A stretch of DNA of 64,000 bases, taken from positions 1,302,001 through 1,366,000 of the forward strand of contig NZ_NKFL01000006.1 in NCBI RefSeq assembly GCF_002223055.1. The letters run 5' to 3'. Within the stretch, counting starts at the first letter, position 1, and each line of letters starts with the position of its first letter. The notes beneath the pieces were generated by a model, which was not told the DNA's origin, did no database searches, and saw only the letters and a program-made list of their open reading frames with translations. The translations under genes were made by a program, and so were the position numbers. Shown piece after piece: positions 15,712-24,284 of the stretch. This stretch comes from Burkholderia sp. HI2500. GTDB taxonomy: Bacteria > Pseudomonadota > Gammaproteobacteria > Burkholderiales > Burkholderiaceae.

Positions 15712-17610
15712 ATGAGCGTGAAAAAGAAGACCCACCCCGCCGATCCGTACGCGGCCGCGACCAAGCATCCGATGCTTGCGTCGCGCCTGCCGATGTGGCG
15801 CTCGAAGCTGATCGTGATCATCGTGTTCCTCGCGTTCGCCGCGCTGATCGGCCGCGCCTTCTGGGTGCAGGTCGCGAACAAGGAGTTCTACGTCGGCCAG
15901 GGTCAGAAACGCTACCAGCGCACGATCGAGCTCGACGCGACGCGCGGGCGCATCGTCGACCGCAACGGCGCGATGCTTGCCGTCAGCCTGTCGACCTATG
16001 AAATCTGGGCGAACCCGAAACAGGTCGCCGACACCGATTACCCGCAGATCTCGAAGCTGCTCGACATGCCGCTCGTCGAGGTCAAGCGGCGTCTCGGCAA
16101 CGACAAGACGTTCGTGCTGCTCAAGCGGCAGGTCGACGCGGACACCGCGGGCAAGCTCGACAAGCTCGCGATCGACGGCGTCACGCAGATCGCCGATTCG
16201 AAGCGTTTCTACCCGGAAGGCGAATCGGCCGCGCACGTGGTCGGCTTCACGAACGTCGAGGACAAGGGGCAGGAAGGCGTCGAGCTCGCGGCGAATGCGC
16301 GCCTGGTGGGCACGTCCGGGCAGCGCGAGGTGATCCGCGACCGGCTCGGCCGCATCGTGTCGGATACGCGCCCGCTCGTCCCGGCGCAGCACGGCGCGAC
16401 GATCGAACTGACGATCGACCGCCGCATCCAGCAGCTCGCGTTCAGCCAGCTCAAGGCGGCCGTGGTCGAGAACAACGCGGTGGCCGGCAGCGTCGTGGTG
16501 CTCGACGCGCAGAACGGCGAGATTCTCGCGCTCGCGAACTATCCGACCTTCGACCCGAACGATCGCGCGCGCCTCACCGGCCAGCAGTTGCGCAACCGCG
16601 CGGTGATCGACACGTTCGAGCCGGGCTCGACGATCAAGCCGCTCGTCGTCGCGCTGTCGATCGACGAGCGCAAGGTCACGCCGAACACGATCATCAACAC
16701 GTCGCCGGGCACCTACAAGATCGGCCCGGCCGTGATCCACGACACGTCGAACCACGGGTCGCTGACGGTGTCGCAGGCGCTGCAGAAGTCGAGCAACGTC
16801 GCGCTCGCGAAGCTCGCGCTGAACCTGCCTGCCGAAACGATCTGGAACAAATACCAGGAATACGGAATCGGCCGCGCACCGGAACTCACGTTCCCGGGCG
16901 TCGCGTCGGGCCGGCTGCGCGGCTACAAGCGCTGGCGGCCGATCGAGCAGGCGACGATGGCGTACGGCTACGGCCTGTCGATGTCGCTGCTGCAGATCGC
17001 GCAGACCTACACGGCCTATGCAGGCGACGGCACGCTGCACCCGGTGTCGCTGCTGAAGAACGGCACCGACCAGCAGACGATCGACGCGCATCGCGGCCAC
17101 CGCGTGACGTCGCCGCAAACGGCCGCGGCGATCCGCTCGATGCTCGAGATGGCGGTCGGCGAAGGCGGCACGGGGCGCCGCGCGCGCGTCGACGGCTACC
17201 GGATCGGCGGCAAGACGGGTACCGCGCGCAAGCAGGTCGGCGCGACCTATGCGAAGGGCAAGTACCGCGCGCTGTTCGCCGGGATGGCGCCGATGAGCAA
17301 CCCGCGCCTGATCGTCGCGGTGATGATCGACGAGCCGCGCGGCAAGGGCTACTACGGCGGCACGGTGGCCGGCCCGGTGTTCGCGTCGGTCACGAGCGGC
17401 TCGCTGCAGTTGCTCGGCGTGCCGCCCGACGCGCCGGTCGAGCCCGAGAAGGCGCCGCCGGCGAAGGCCGTTGCGCCGCAAAAGACGGTGGCTGCACCGA
17501 AAGCGGCGGCAACCCAGGCCAAGACAGCCGCGGCGCCGAAAGCCGCCGCATCCCTGAAGACTGCCTCGCCATCGAGCGCGCCGGCGCAGGCAAACACGGC
17601 GGCGGGTTGA
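15712..17610 (+). CDS. Second FtsI/PBP3-type peptidoglycan D,D-transpeptidase
   Basis: A 632-residue class B penicillin-binding protein. The start at 15712 (MSVKKKTHPADPYAAATKHP) puts a short basic cytoplasmic tail before one membrane helix at about residues 33-52. The dimerisation region follows (ELDATRGRIVDRNGAMLAVS). All three penicillin-binding motifs are present: SxxK at S306-K309 in FEPGSTIKPLVVAL, SxN at S360-N362 in LQKSSNVALAKLAL, and KTG at K501-G503 in IGGKTGTARK. It lies outside any division/cell-wall cluster, so it is a paralogue of the housekeeping FtsI. The last 55 residues form a low-complexity Ala/Lys/Pro tail. It would cross-link septal peptidoglycan and is a potential beta-lactam target or bypass enzyme. 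Confidence 0.92.
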   Translation: MSVKKKTHPADPYAAATKHPMLASRLPMWRSKLIVIIVFLAFAALIGRAFWVQVANKEFYVGQGQKRYQRTIELDATRGRIVDRNGAMLAVSLSTYEIWANPKQVADTDYPQISKLLDMPLVEVKRRLGNDKTFVLLKRQVDADTAGKLDKLAIDGVTQIADSKRFYPEGESAAHVVGFTNVEDKGQEGVELAANARLVGTSGQREVIRDRLGRIVSDTRPLVPAQHGATIELTIDRRIQQLAFSQLKAAVVENNAVAGSVVVLDAQNGEILALANYPTFDPNDRARLTGQQLRNRAVIDTFEPGSTIKPLVVALSIDERKVTPNTIINTSPGTYKIGPAVIHDTSNHGSLTVSQALQKSSNVALAKLALNLPAETIWNKYQEYGIGRAPELTFPGVASGRLRGYKRWRPIEQATMAYGYGLSMSLLQIAQTYTAYAGDGTLHPVSLLKNGTDQQTIDAHRGHRVTSPQTAAAIRSMLEMAVGEGGTGRRARVDGYRIGGKTGTARKQVGATYAKGKYRALFAGMAPMSNPRLIVAVMIDEPRGKGYYGGTVAGPVFASVTSGSLQLLGVPPDAPVEPEKAPPAKAVAPQKTVAAPKAAATQAKTAAAPKAAASLKTASPSSAPAQANTAAG

Positions 17611-17831
17611 TCGGCGCTGCCCGCGCGACGCGCCGCCGTCCCGGCGCGCGCGTCACGCCCCGACAGCCTCGTCGCCGCCTCAGACCTACCCGTCATCGGG
17701 CACCGTCCCACTTTCCAGGAACGCCGCGCATCATTTGAGCGTTCCCGCCGCTACTCCCTACCAATTTTTCACGCCTCGGCCCACCCGGGCCGCCGCGCCC
17801 TGCCCGGTACGCGGCACGATGCCGCGTGCCG

Positions 17832-19550
17832 TCAATGTGCAGCGGCCGCGGCCGGCTTCGTCATCCTGCCGAGCACGTGCTCGGTCATCCCGCGCGCGAG
17901 TTCGGTCTCGCCCATGAACACCGTGCCGATCCCCTCGCTCGACAGCAGCGCGGCCTCGTCGCCGCTGTTCGTGCACAGCACGACCTCGAGCGCCGGATTC
18001 AAGGTGCGCGAGATCTCGACGATCTGCCGCACGTCGAACACGTCGGGCAGCGTGACGACCAGCATCCCGGCGCGCGCGATGTGCGCCTGCACGAGCACGA
18101 TCGGCTCGATCGCGTCGCCCGACACGGCGGCGACGCCGTCCTCACGCAGTTTCTCGACGAGCTCGCGATTCTGTTCGACGACGACATACGCGATGCCGCG
18201 CTCGTCCAGCGCGTGCGCGATTCGGGTACCGACCTTGCCGTAGCCGACGATCACGACCTGCCCGGTCAGGTGCGTCTGCGGCGTCGACATCGGCAGCGCG
18301 GCGAGCGGATCGTCGCGCGCCTCGAGCTTGCGCGCGAACGCCGAATGCTTGCGAATCCACGCGAGCGCCGGATCGATCATCGCGAACAGCAGCGTGTTCA
18401 TCGCGATCGAGATCAGCGCGACGGCCAGAATCAGGCTCTGCCCCTCGGCCGACAGCAGCCCCAGCGCACGGCCGAGCCCGGCGAGGATGAACGAGAACTC
18501 GCCGATCTGCGCGAGCCCCGCACCGACCGTCAGCGCGGTATTCAGCGGATAGCGGAACGCGATCACGAGCGCGACTGCCGCGAGCGTCTTGCCGATCACC
18601 ACGATCGCGGCGACCTCGATCACGTGCAGCGGCTCCGCGAGCAGGATCTTCGGGTCGAACAGCATCCCGACCGAAATGAAGAACAGCACCGAGAACGCAT
18701 CGCGCAGCGGCAGCGTCTCGTCGGCCGCGCGCCGGCTGAATTCCGACTCGCGCATCATCATCCCGGCGAAGAACGCGCCGAGCGCGAACGACACGTCGAA
18801 CAGCTTCGCCGCGCCGAATGCGATGCCGACCGCGGCCGCGATCATGCACAGCGTGAACAGCTCGCGCGAGCCGGTGCGCGCGACGAGCCACAGAATGCGC
18901 GGAAACACGCGCTTGCCGACCACCAGCATCAATGCGATGAACGCCGCGACCTTCAGCATCGTGACGCCGAGCGTGCCCCACACGCTGCCGCCGGCCGCCT
19001 GCGCGTCGCCGGGCGGCGTGCCGCCGAGCAGCCCCGCGACGGGTGGCAGCAGCACCAGCACGAGCACCATCACGAGATCCTCGACGACGAGCCAGCCGAC
19101 CGCGATGCGCCCGTTGACCGTCTCGACCAGCCCGCGCCCTTCGAGCGCTCGCAGCAGCACCACCGTGCTCGCGACCGACAGCGCGAGCCCGAACACGAGC
19201 GCCGCGCCGACGCTCCAGCCCCAGGTGAGCGCGAGCCCGCCGCCGAGCAGCGTGGCCACCGTAATCTGGACGATCGCGCCGGGCAGCGCGATCTTGCGCA
19301 CCGCGAGCAGATCGCCGAGCGAGAAATGCAGGCCGACGCCGAACATCAGCAGCATCACGCCGACTTCGGCGAGCTGCTGCGCGAGCGACAGGTCGCCGAC
19401 GAAGCCGGGCGTGCCGGGGCCGATCACGATCCCGGCGAGCAAATAGCCGACGAGCGGCGGCATTTTCAACAGCGACGCGAAATAACCGAAGACCATCGCG
19501 AGACCGAAACCGGCCGCGAGCAACGCAATCAGGCTGACGTCATGAGGCAT
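17832..19550 (-). CDS. Kef-type monovalent cation:proton antiporter with RCK domain (YbaL-like)
   Basis: A 572-residue CPA2-family transporter. It begins MPHDVSLIALLAAGFGLAMV and has about 12 hydrophobic segments over the first 390 residues, including MPPLVGYLLAGIVIGPGTPG and AEVGVMLLMFGVGLHFSLGD. A cytoplasmic RCK/TrkA-N domain follows, with the nucleotide-binding motif VVIVGYGKVGTRIAHALDER at about residues 420-440, then VVEQNRELVEKLREDGVAAV. It should exchange K+ (or Na+) for H+ across the inner membrane under control of NAD(H) or a similar ligand. It stands alone and converges with the penicillin-binding protein gene. No KefF-like partner is adjacent. Confidence 0.9.
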   Translation of the reverse strand: MPHDVSLIALLAAGFGLAMVFGYFASLLKMPPLVGYLLAGIVIGPGTPGFVGDLSLAQQLAEVGVMLLMFGVGLHFSLGDLLAVRKIALPGAIVQITVATLLGGGLALTWGWSVGAALVFGLALSVASTVVLLRALEGRGLVETVNGRIAVGWLVVEDLVMVLVLVLLPPVAGLLGGTPPGDAQAAGGSVWGTLGVTMLKVAAFIALMLVVGKRVFPRILWLVARTGSRELFTLCMIAAAVGIAFGAAKLFDVSFALGAFFAGMMMRESEFSRRAADETLPLRDAFSVLFFISVGMLFDPKILLAEPLHVIEVAAIVVIGKTLAAVALVIAFRYPLNTALTVGAGLAQIGEFSFILAGLGRALGLLSAEGQSLILAVALISIAMNTLLFAMIDPALAWIRKHSAFARKLEARDDPLAALPMSTPQTHLTGQVVIVGYGKVGTRIAHALDERGIAYVVVEQNRELVEKLREDGVAAVSGDAIEPIVLVQAHIARAGMLVVTLPDVFDVRQIVEISRTLNPALEVVLCTNSGDEAALLSSEGIGTVFMGETELARGMTEHVLGRMTKPAAAAAH

Positions 19551-19623
19551 CCCCCCTCCCGAAGTTCTTGTAACTATTTAGTAAGGTTCAAGAACGAAAG
19601 GATAAGGGATGAGGCGGAAAAAT

Positions 19624-19663
19624 GGCGCGCCGCCGCGAAAAATTCACGCGGTGGCGCGCCTTT
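19624..19663. terminator. Strong hairpin, first of two in tandem
   Basis: GGCGCGCCGCCGCG at 19624-19637 pairs with 19647-19660 (one G-T pair) around AAAAATTCA. It is followed by TTT on the plus strand and by ATTTTTCC on the minus strand. For the minus-strand cytochrome gene it lies about 100 nt beyond the stop and backs up the hairpin at 19689. Confidence 0.65.
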
Positions 19664-19688
19664 GCGGGGTGCAACCCCGGCGAAACAA

Positions 19689-19717
19689 AAGGCGCCGCGC
19701 GGAGACGGCGGCGCCTT
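19689..19717 (-). terminator. Terminator of the membrane dehydrogenase operon
   Basis: AAGGCGCCGC at 19689-19698 pairs with GCGGCGCCTT at 19708-19717 around a 9-nt loop. On the minus strand the stem runs into TTTTGTTTCG. It starts 42 nt after the stop codon of the cytochrome subunit. Confidence 0.75.
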
Positions 19718-19758
19718 GCAGCACATCCGATACGCGGGGCCGGCGCCCCGCCGCCCCG

Positions 19759-21171
19759 TCAGCGCGACGCTTGCGGGAACCGCGCGCCCGGCGGCGGTTC
19801 GGGCCGGGTCGACGGCACGCTCTTGCGCACCTTCGCGACCTGCGCGGCCGTCACGGCAGCCCCCGTGTTGCCCCAGCTCGTGCGCACGAAGTTGGACACG
19901 TCCGCGACTTCCTGGTCCGACAGGCGCCAGCCGAACGGCGGCATCGTGAACGTCGACGGCGCGGTGCGCGTGCCCTGCAGTGCGCTGCCTTCCAGCACGA
20001 CGTGGATCAGCGAGGTCGGATCGTCGCCCTGCACGACCGGGTTGCCGGCGAGCGCCGGGAACACGCGCGTGTAGCCATGGCCGTCGCTGCGGTGGCACGC
20101 CATGCAGTTGTCGCGATAAACGGCCGCGCCCGGCTTGCTCGCGTCGCCGGTCTGCAGCGCCTTCGCGGCCGCCGCGTCGTACACGTGCGGCTGTTCGCCC
20201 TGCACGCGCGGCGGCAGCGTCTTCAGGTAGCGCGCGATCGCGTTCAGGTCGTCGTCGGTCATGTGCTGCATGCTGTGGCCGACCACGTCCGTCATCCCGC
20301 CGAACGCGGCCGTGCGCAGCGTGCGGCCCGTCTTCAGGAACTGCACGATCTCGGTTTCCGTCCACGTGCCGAGGCCCGTGCGCGGCTCGCCGCGCAGGCT
20401 CGTCGGCACCCAGCCGTCGATCGCCGCGCCGCCGGCCAGGAAGTCCGGGCCGTCCGCGTCGGTCAGCCCGCGCTCCTGCATGGTCGGCGCGCGCGGCGTA
20501 TGGCATGCGCCGCAGTGGCCGAGACCCTGCACGAGATACGCACCGCGCGCGACCACCGGATCGGTGTACGGCGCCGCGTCGAACGGCTTCGGGGTCGGCG
20601 CGAACATCTTGCGCCAGATCCCGAGCGGCCAGCGCATCGACAGCGGCCACACGATGTCGACCGCGCGGTTCTCGTGCTCGACGGGCGCGACGCCGTGCAT
20701 GAAGTACGCGTACAGCGCCTTCATGTCGTCGTCGGTCAGGCGCGCGTAGGACGGGAACGGCATGGCCGGATACATCGTGTCGCCGTTCTTGCGCACGCCT
20801 TCGCGCACGGCGCGCGTGAAGTCCTCGACGGTCCAGCCGCCCAGGCCCGTTTTCGGATCCGGCGTGATGTTCGTCGAGTAGATCCCGCCGATCGGCGTGT
20901 CGAATTTCAGCCCGCCCGCAAACGGCTTGCCGCCGCTCGCGGTGTGGCACGCGATGCAGTCGCCTGCCCGCGCGAGATATTCGCCGCGCTTGATCAAGGC
21001 CGCGTCGGCGGATTGGGCCGCGGGTGCGGCCGCCGGGCCGGAAGCCGCCGCGGGAGTTGCCGGCTGCGCGAACGCCGCCGTGCCCGCGAGGCCGAACGCG
21101 GCCCAGGCCGCACCGGCCGCCAGCGCGCGCGACATCCGGCGCGCGACGTTGTGGTTCATCGTCCTCTTCAT
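19759..21171 (-). CDS. Triheme cytochrome c subunit of a membrane sugar (acid)/alcohol dehydrogenase
   Basis: A 470-residue periplasmic, membrane-associated cytochrome c with a signal peptide ending about GTAAFA-Q (residue 36). Three CxxCH heme sites are visible: C72-H76 (CIACH), C220-H224 (CGACH) and C356-H360 (CMACH). Such subunits take electrons from the flavoprotein and pass them to ubiquinone. The ATG at 21171 overlaps the GMC subunit stop (ATGA); an alternative ATG is at 21159. Order and length match the cytochrome subunit of gluconate 2-dehydrogenase and of sorbitol-type dehydrogenases. It is the last gene of the operon and is followed by two hairpins. Confidence 0.93.
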   Translation of the reverse strand: MKRTMNHNVARRMSRALAAGAAWAAFGLAGTAAFAQPATPAAASGPAAAPAAQSADAALIKRGEYLARAGDCIACHTASGGKPFAGGLKFDTPIGGIYSTNITPDPKTGLGGWTVEDFTRAVREGVRKNGDTMYPAMPFPSYARLTDDDMKALYAYFMHGVAPVEHENRAVDIVWPLSMRWPLGIWRKMFAPTPKPFDAAPYTDPVVARGAYLVQGLGHCGACHTPRAPTMQERGLTDADGPDFLAGGAAIDGWVPTSLRGEPRTGLGTWTETEIVQFLKTGRTLRTAAFGGMTDVVGHSMQHMTDDDLNAIARYLKTLPPRVQGEQPHVYDAAAAKALQTGDASKPGAAVYRDNCMACHRSDGHGYTRVFPALAGNPVVQGDDPTSLIHVVLEGSALQGTRTAPSTFTMPPFGWRLSDQEVADVSNFVRTSWGNTGAAVTAAQVAKVRKSVPSTRPEPPPGARFPQASR

Positions 21172-22946
21172 GCGGTCACCAGCGGGGCGGGATTTTTCAG
21201 GTATTGCTCGCGGATCGCACGTGCCGACCAGTAGGCCAGCGCCGCGATGATCCCGGTCGGGTTGTAGCCGATGCCCTGCGGCAGCGCCGATGCGCCCATC
21301 ACGAACACGTTGTGCACGTCCCAGCACTGCAGGTAGCGGTTCAGCACGCTCGTCTTCGGGTCGGTACCCATGATCGCGCCGCCGACGAGGTGGGTCGTCT
21401 GGTACGCGCGCGAATCGAAGTGCTTGCCGAACTCGCGCGTCGACACGCTGATCGCCTTCGGCCCCATCGCCTCCGCGATCTTCTTCATCTGCCCGGTCAC
21501 GTACTGCGCCATCTTGATGTCGTTGTCCTTCCAGTCGAACGTCATCCGCAGCAGCGGCTGGCCGTACGAATCGCGATAGGTCGGATCGAGGTCGAGATAC
21601 ACGTCGCGGTACGACATGTTGGTGCCGTGCGCGTCCATCGAGATCGTGTGCGCGTAGTTGTCCTTCACCGCCTTCTTCCACGCCGAGCCCCACTGCGGCG
21701 TACCGGGCGGCGTCGCGATGCCGCTGATCGGCTTCACGCCGGCCTGGTTTACCCACAGCGGCGAGCCGCCGACGAAGCCGAGCGGGCCGTGGTCGAAGTT
21801 GTCCGCGTTGAAATCGTCCACCGCGACGCCGTTGCCGCCCGCGCCGATGAACGGATTCGTGTAGGTGTCCTTGTCGAAGAACGCCTTGATCGTCGACAGG
21901 TTCTGGTACGCGAAATTGCGGCCCACGACGCCTTCGCCCGAGATCGGGTCGTACGGCTTGCCGATGCCCGACAGCAGCAGCAGGTGCACGTTGTGGTACT
22001 GGAACGCGGCCACGATCACGAGATCCGCCGGCTGGTGCACTTCACGCCCGGCCGGATCGACGTAGGTCACGCCCGTCGCGCGCTTCTTCGTATCGTCGAG
22101 GTCGACGCGCAGCACGTGGCACTTCGAGCGCAGCTCGAAGTTAGGCGCCTGCTTCAGCGCGGGCAGGATGTTCAGGTTCGGCGACGCCTTCGAGTACATG
22201 TAGCACGCGTAGCCGCTGCAGTAGCCGCAGAAGTTGCACGGGCCCATCTGCACGCCGTACGGGTTCGTGTACGGCCCCGACGTGTTCGCCGACGGCAGCC
22301 GATACGGATGCAGGCCGAGCGACTTCGCCGCGTCGGAGAAGCGCTGCGCCGAATAGGTATTGAGCTGCGCGGGCAGCGGGAAGTTGTCGCTGCGGTTCGC
22401 CTCGAACACGTTGCCGTCGCCGACCACCTTGCCGCCGACCTTGTACGCCTGCCCCGACGTGCCGAACACCTTCTCCGCGAAGTCGAAATGCGGCTCGAGC
22501 TCCTCGTAGGTCACGCCCGTGTCCTGGATCGTCATCCCTTCGGGGATGAACTTCTTGCCGTAGCGCTCTTCATAGTGGCTGCGCAGGCGCAGCTCTTCCG
22601 GCGTGATCCGGAAATGCACGCCCGACCAGTGCAGCCCCGCGCCGCCCACGCCTTCGCCCGGCAGGAACGCGGCGAGCTGCCGGTACGGCAGCGCGGTGTC
22701 CTGCAGGCCGTGGCGGATCGACACGGTCGTCTTCGACAGGTCGAGGAACAGCTTCTTGCGGATGTTGTAGGTCAGCTCGTCGATCGTGTTCGGATACGCG
22801 CCGTCCGGATAGGTGTCGCGATACTCGCCACGCTCGAGCGCGACGACGTTCAGGCCCGCTTCGGTCAGTTCCTTCGCGAGAATCGCGCCGGTCCAGCCGA
22901 AGCCGACGATCACCGCATCGACATGCGGTTTTTTCTCTGCGGCCAT
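21168..22946 (-). CDS. GMC-family FAD dehydrogenase, large subunit (gluconate 2-dehydrogenase type)
   Basis: A 592-residue flavoprotein. The start at 22946 (MAAEKKPHVDAVIVGFGWTG) brings the FAD-binding GxGxxG motif (GFGWTG) to about residues 16-21; the longer frame runs into the upstream gene. Further landmarks are LAAFLPGEGVGGAGLHWSGV, CNFCGYCSGYACYMYSKASP, a cysteine-rich stretch usual in this clade, and the C-terminal HLVGGAIMGTDPKTSVLNRY and FVMGASALPQGIGYNPTG. It oxidises a sugar acid or polyol in the periplasm; D-gluconate to 2-ketogluconate is the most likely reaction. It overlaps both neighbours by 1-4 nt. It has no signal of its own and is presumably exported with the Tat-signal small subunit. 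Confidence 0.9.
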   Translation of the reverse strand: MAAEKKPHVDAVIVGFGWTGAILAKELTEAGLNVVALERGEYRDTYPDGAYPNTIDELTYNIRKKLFLDLSKTTVSIRHGLQDTALPYRQLAAFLPGEGVGGAGLHWSGVHFRITPEELRLRSHYEERYGKKFIPEGMTIQDTGVTYEELEPHFDFAEKVFGTSGQAYKVGGKVVGDGNVFEANRSDNFPLPAQLNTYSAQRFSDAAKSLGLHPYRLPSANTSGPYTNPYGVQMGPCNFCGYCSGYACYMYSKASPNLNILPALKQAPNFELRSKCHVLRVDLDDTKKRATGVTYVDPAGREVHQPADLVIVAAFQYHNVHLLLLSGIGKPYDPISGEGVVGRNFAYQNLSTIKAFFDKDTYTNPFIGAGGNGVAVDDFNADNFDHGPLGFVGGSPLWVNQAGVKPISGIATPPGTPQWGSAWKKAVKDNYAHTISMDAHGTNMSYRDVYLDLDPTYRDSYGQPLLRMTFDWKDNDIKMAQYVTGQMKKIAEAMGPKAISVSTREFGKHFDSRAYQTTHLVGGAIMGTDPKTSVLNRYLQCWDVHNVFVMGASALPQGIGYNPTGIIAALAYWSARAIREQYLKNPAPLVTA

Positions 22947-23683
22947 CAGCTGCGCTCCCCGTTGATCGAGACGGGGCCGTACGGATACGACTTGCCGTTC
23001 TGGTTGACGAAATCCATGAAGTCCGCGCGCGCGCCCGGAAAGCCGATCATCTTCCACGCGGCCATGTCGTGATTGCCGCCATGCACCGGATCACAGAAGT
23101 AACCTTCACGCGTGTTCTGCAGCAACTGGCCGAAGAACACGCCGGGCGGCACGTCGTCGATCTGCGCGCCGCCCTTCTCCAGCGCGCCGAGCACGGTGTC
23201 GCGCGTCGGCGCGTCGAGATCCGCGAATGCCTTGCCGTGGGTCTTCTCGCAATAGCGGTTGACCGCCGCGATACCGAGCCGGTAGATGTCGCGCGGCACC
23301 AGCTTCAGCTGGTAGCCGAGCTCGGGCACGCCTTGCTGGAACGGCCCCTGCATGTACCAGGTGGCGCCGTGCGCATACGGCGTCTCCATCTGGCGGTCGA
23401 TGAATTCGGGCACGCCCGATTCGAGCGCACCGGGCCCTTCGGCGTCGGCCGGAATCAGCCGGTCGACGGCGGCCTGGACGAACGCCCATTCCTTCGCATC
23501 GAAGAAGGTCGGCTTGTACGGCGCGCGTTCGGCACTGGCCGATGCACCGGGCGCGTTGCCGGTCGTCGCGGAAGGCGACGACGAACGCAGGTCGCAGCCG
23601 GCGACCGACGCGATCGGCACGAGCGCGACCGACGTGCGCAGGAAACGGCGGCGCGAGTTGGGTTTGTCAGGTGGCGTGGACAT
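22946..23683 (-). CDS. Gluconate 2-dehydrogenase subunit 3 family protein with Tat signal
   Basis: A 245-residue small subunit starting MSTPPDKPNSRRRFLRTSVA, a twin-arginine signal at residues 10-17 followed by a hydrophobic stretch ending VAGC, which could also be lipidated. The rest (FFDAKEWAFVQAAVDRLIPA, PEFIDRQMETPYAHGATWYM, GYFCDPVHGGNHDMAAWKMI) is typical of GA2DH subunit 3, which chaperones and anchors the flavoprotein subunit. The start at 23683 is chosen because the upstream in-frame ATG (23734) leaves the Tat signal far from the N-terminus. It is the first gene of the three-gene operon and is preceded by a 600-nt region with a LacI-type palindrome. Confidence 0.9.
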   Translation of the reverse strand: MSTPPDKPNSRRRFLRTSVALVPIASVAGCDLRSSSPSATTGNAPGASASAERAPYKPTFFDAKEWAFVQAAVDRLIPADAEGPGALESGVPEFIDRQMETPYAHGATWYMQGPFQQGVPELGYQLKLVPRDIYRLGIAAVNRYCEKTHGKAFADLDAPTRDTVLGALEKGGAQIDDVPPGVFFGQLLQNTREGYFCDPVHGGNHDMAAWKMIGFPGARADFMDFVNQNGKSYPYGPVSINGERS

Positions 23684-24284
23684 GGTCGGATGTTGATCGT
23701 TGGGGATCGGGACCCGGACGCGCGCACTCCGCATGCGGCATGTCCGGCATGGCAGCCATGCCGCATGCGGCTGGCCGTCCTGTTCTTTCGTCTGTTGCGA
23801 ACAACCTCGCTGCAGGCGCCGCCCGTGCCATGCACGGCAGCGCCTTCAAGCAGCCGCGCATCGCGCCAATTCAGGTTGCGCTGCACGGATCGGCTTCTTC
23901 GCGAGCCTTATCGTCTGACAAATAACGGCAATTGCCCGCATCTGCCCCTCATCGCTCATGACCCTCATTCAACTTAGACGCCGCGTTTGCCGACAGCAAG
24001 CGCAACGTGCACGACCCTCTTTCGGGCCCGGCGACAAGTGCCGCGAATTATAAATGGAACCGGTTCCATTGAGTGTCGTATCAATGCAATTCAATGCATC
24101 GAAAATCGCAACAATTGAAAAATCCGGGAGTCGGAATCGACAAGGATCGCGGGAATACCGACTGACGCGGGCGTCAGGTAGACGATTGTTGTGTGGCGCG
24201 CTGCGCCGAAGGCTGTCTCTTTCCTGCTACGCGGGGTACCCGGGCGTACTTTTTTGCGCGGTGCTCTGGTAGCCTCCGCGTCTC
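23684..24284. other. 601-nt intergenic region upstream of the dehydrogenase operon and kptA
   Basis: This divergent control region has a GC-rich part next to the dehydrogenase gene and an AT-rich part at about 24030-24135 that holds a perfect palindrome and a TATAAT on the minus strand. No convincing gene was found. Confidence 0.55.
24047..24070 (-). promoter_or_regulatory. LacI/PtxS-type operator overlapping a minus-strand -10 box
   Basis: AATGGAACCGGTTCCATT at 24053-24070 is a perfect 18-bp palindrome with the AACCGGTT core of LacI-family operators. It differs from the known Pseudomonas PtxS site TGAAACCGGTTTCA at one symmetric base per arm. On the minus strand it is followed immediately by TATAAT (24052 to 24047), so a bound repressor would cover the -35 to -10 spacer of a promoter reading towards the dehydrogenase operon. 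No good -35 was found, and the leader would be about 350 nt. Confidence 0.6.

Noticed and set aside
17826..19949. A 707-codon open frame opposite the Kef-type antiporter
   Set aside because: It is antisense to a convincing membrane transporter with an RCK motif, and its composition is Arg/Asp/His-rich, as expected for a mirror frame.
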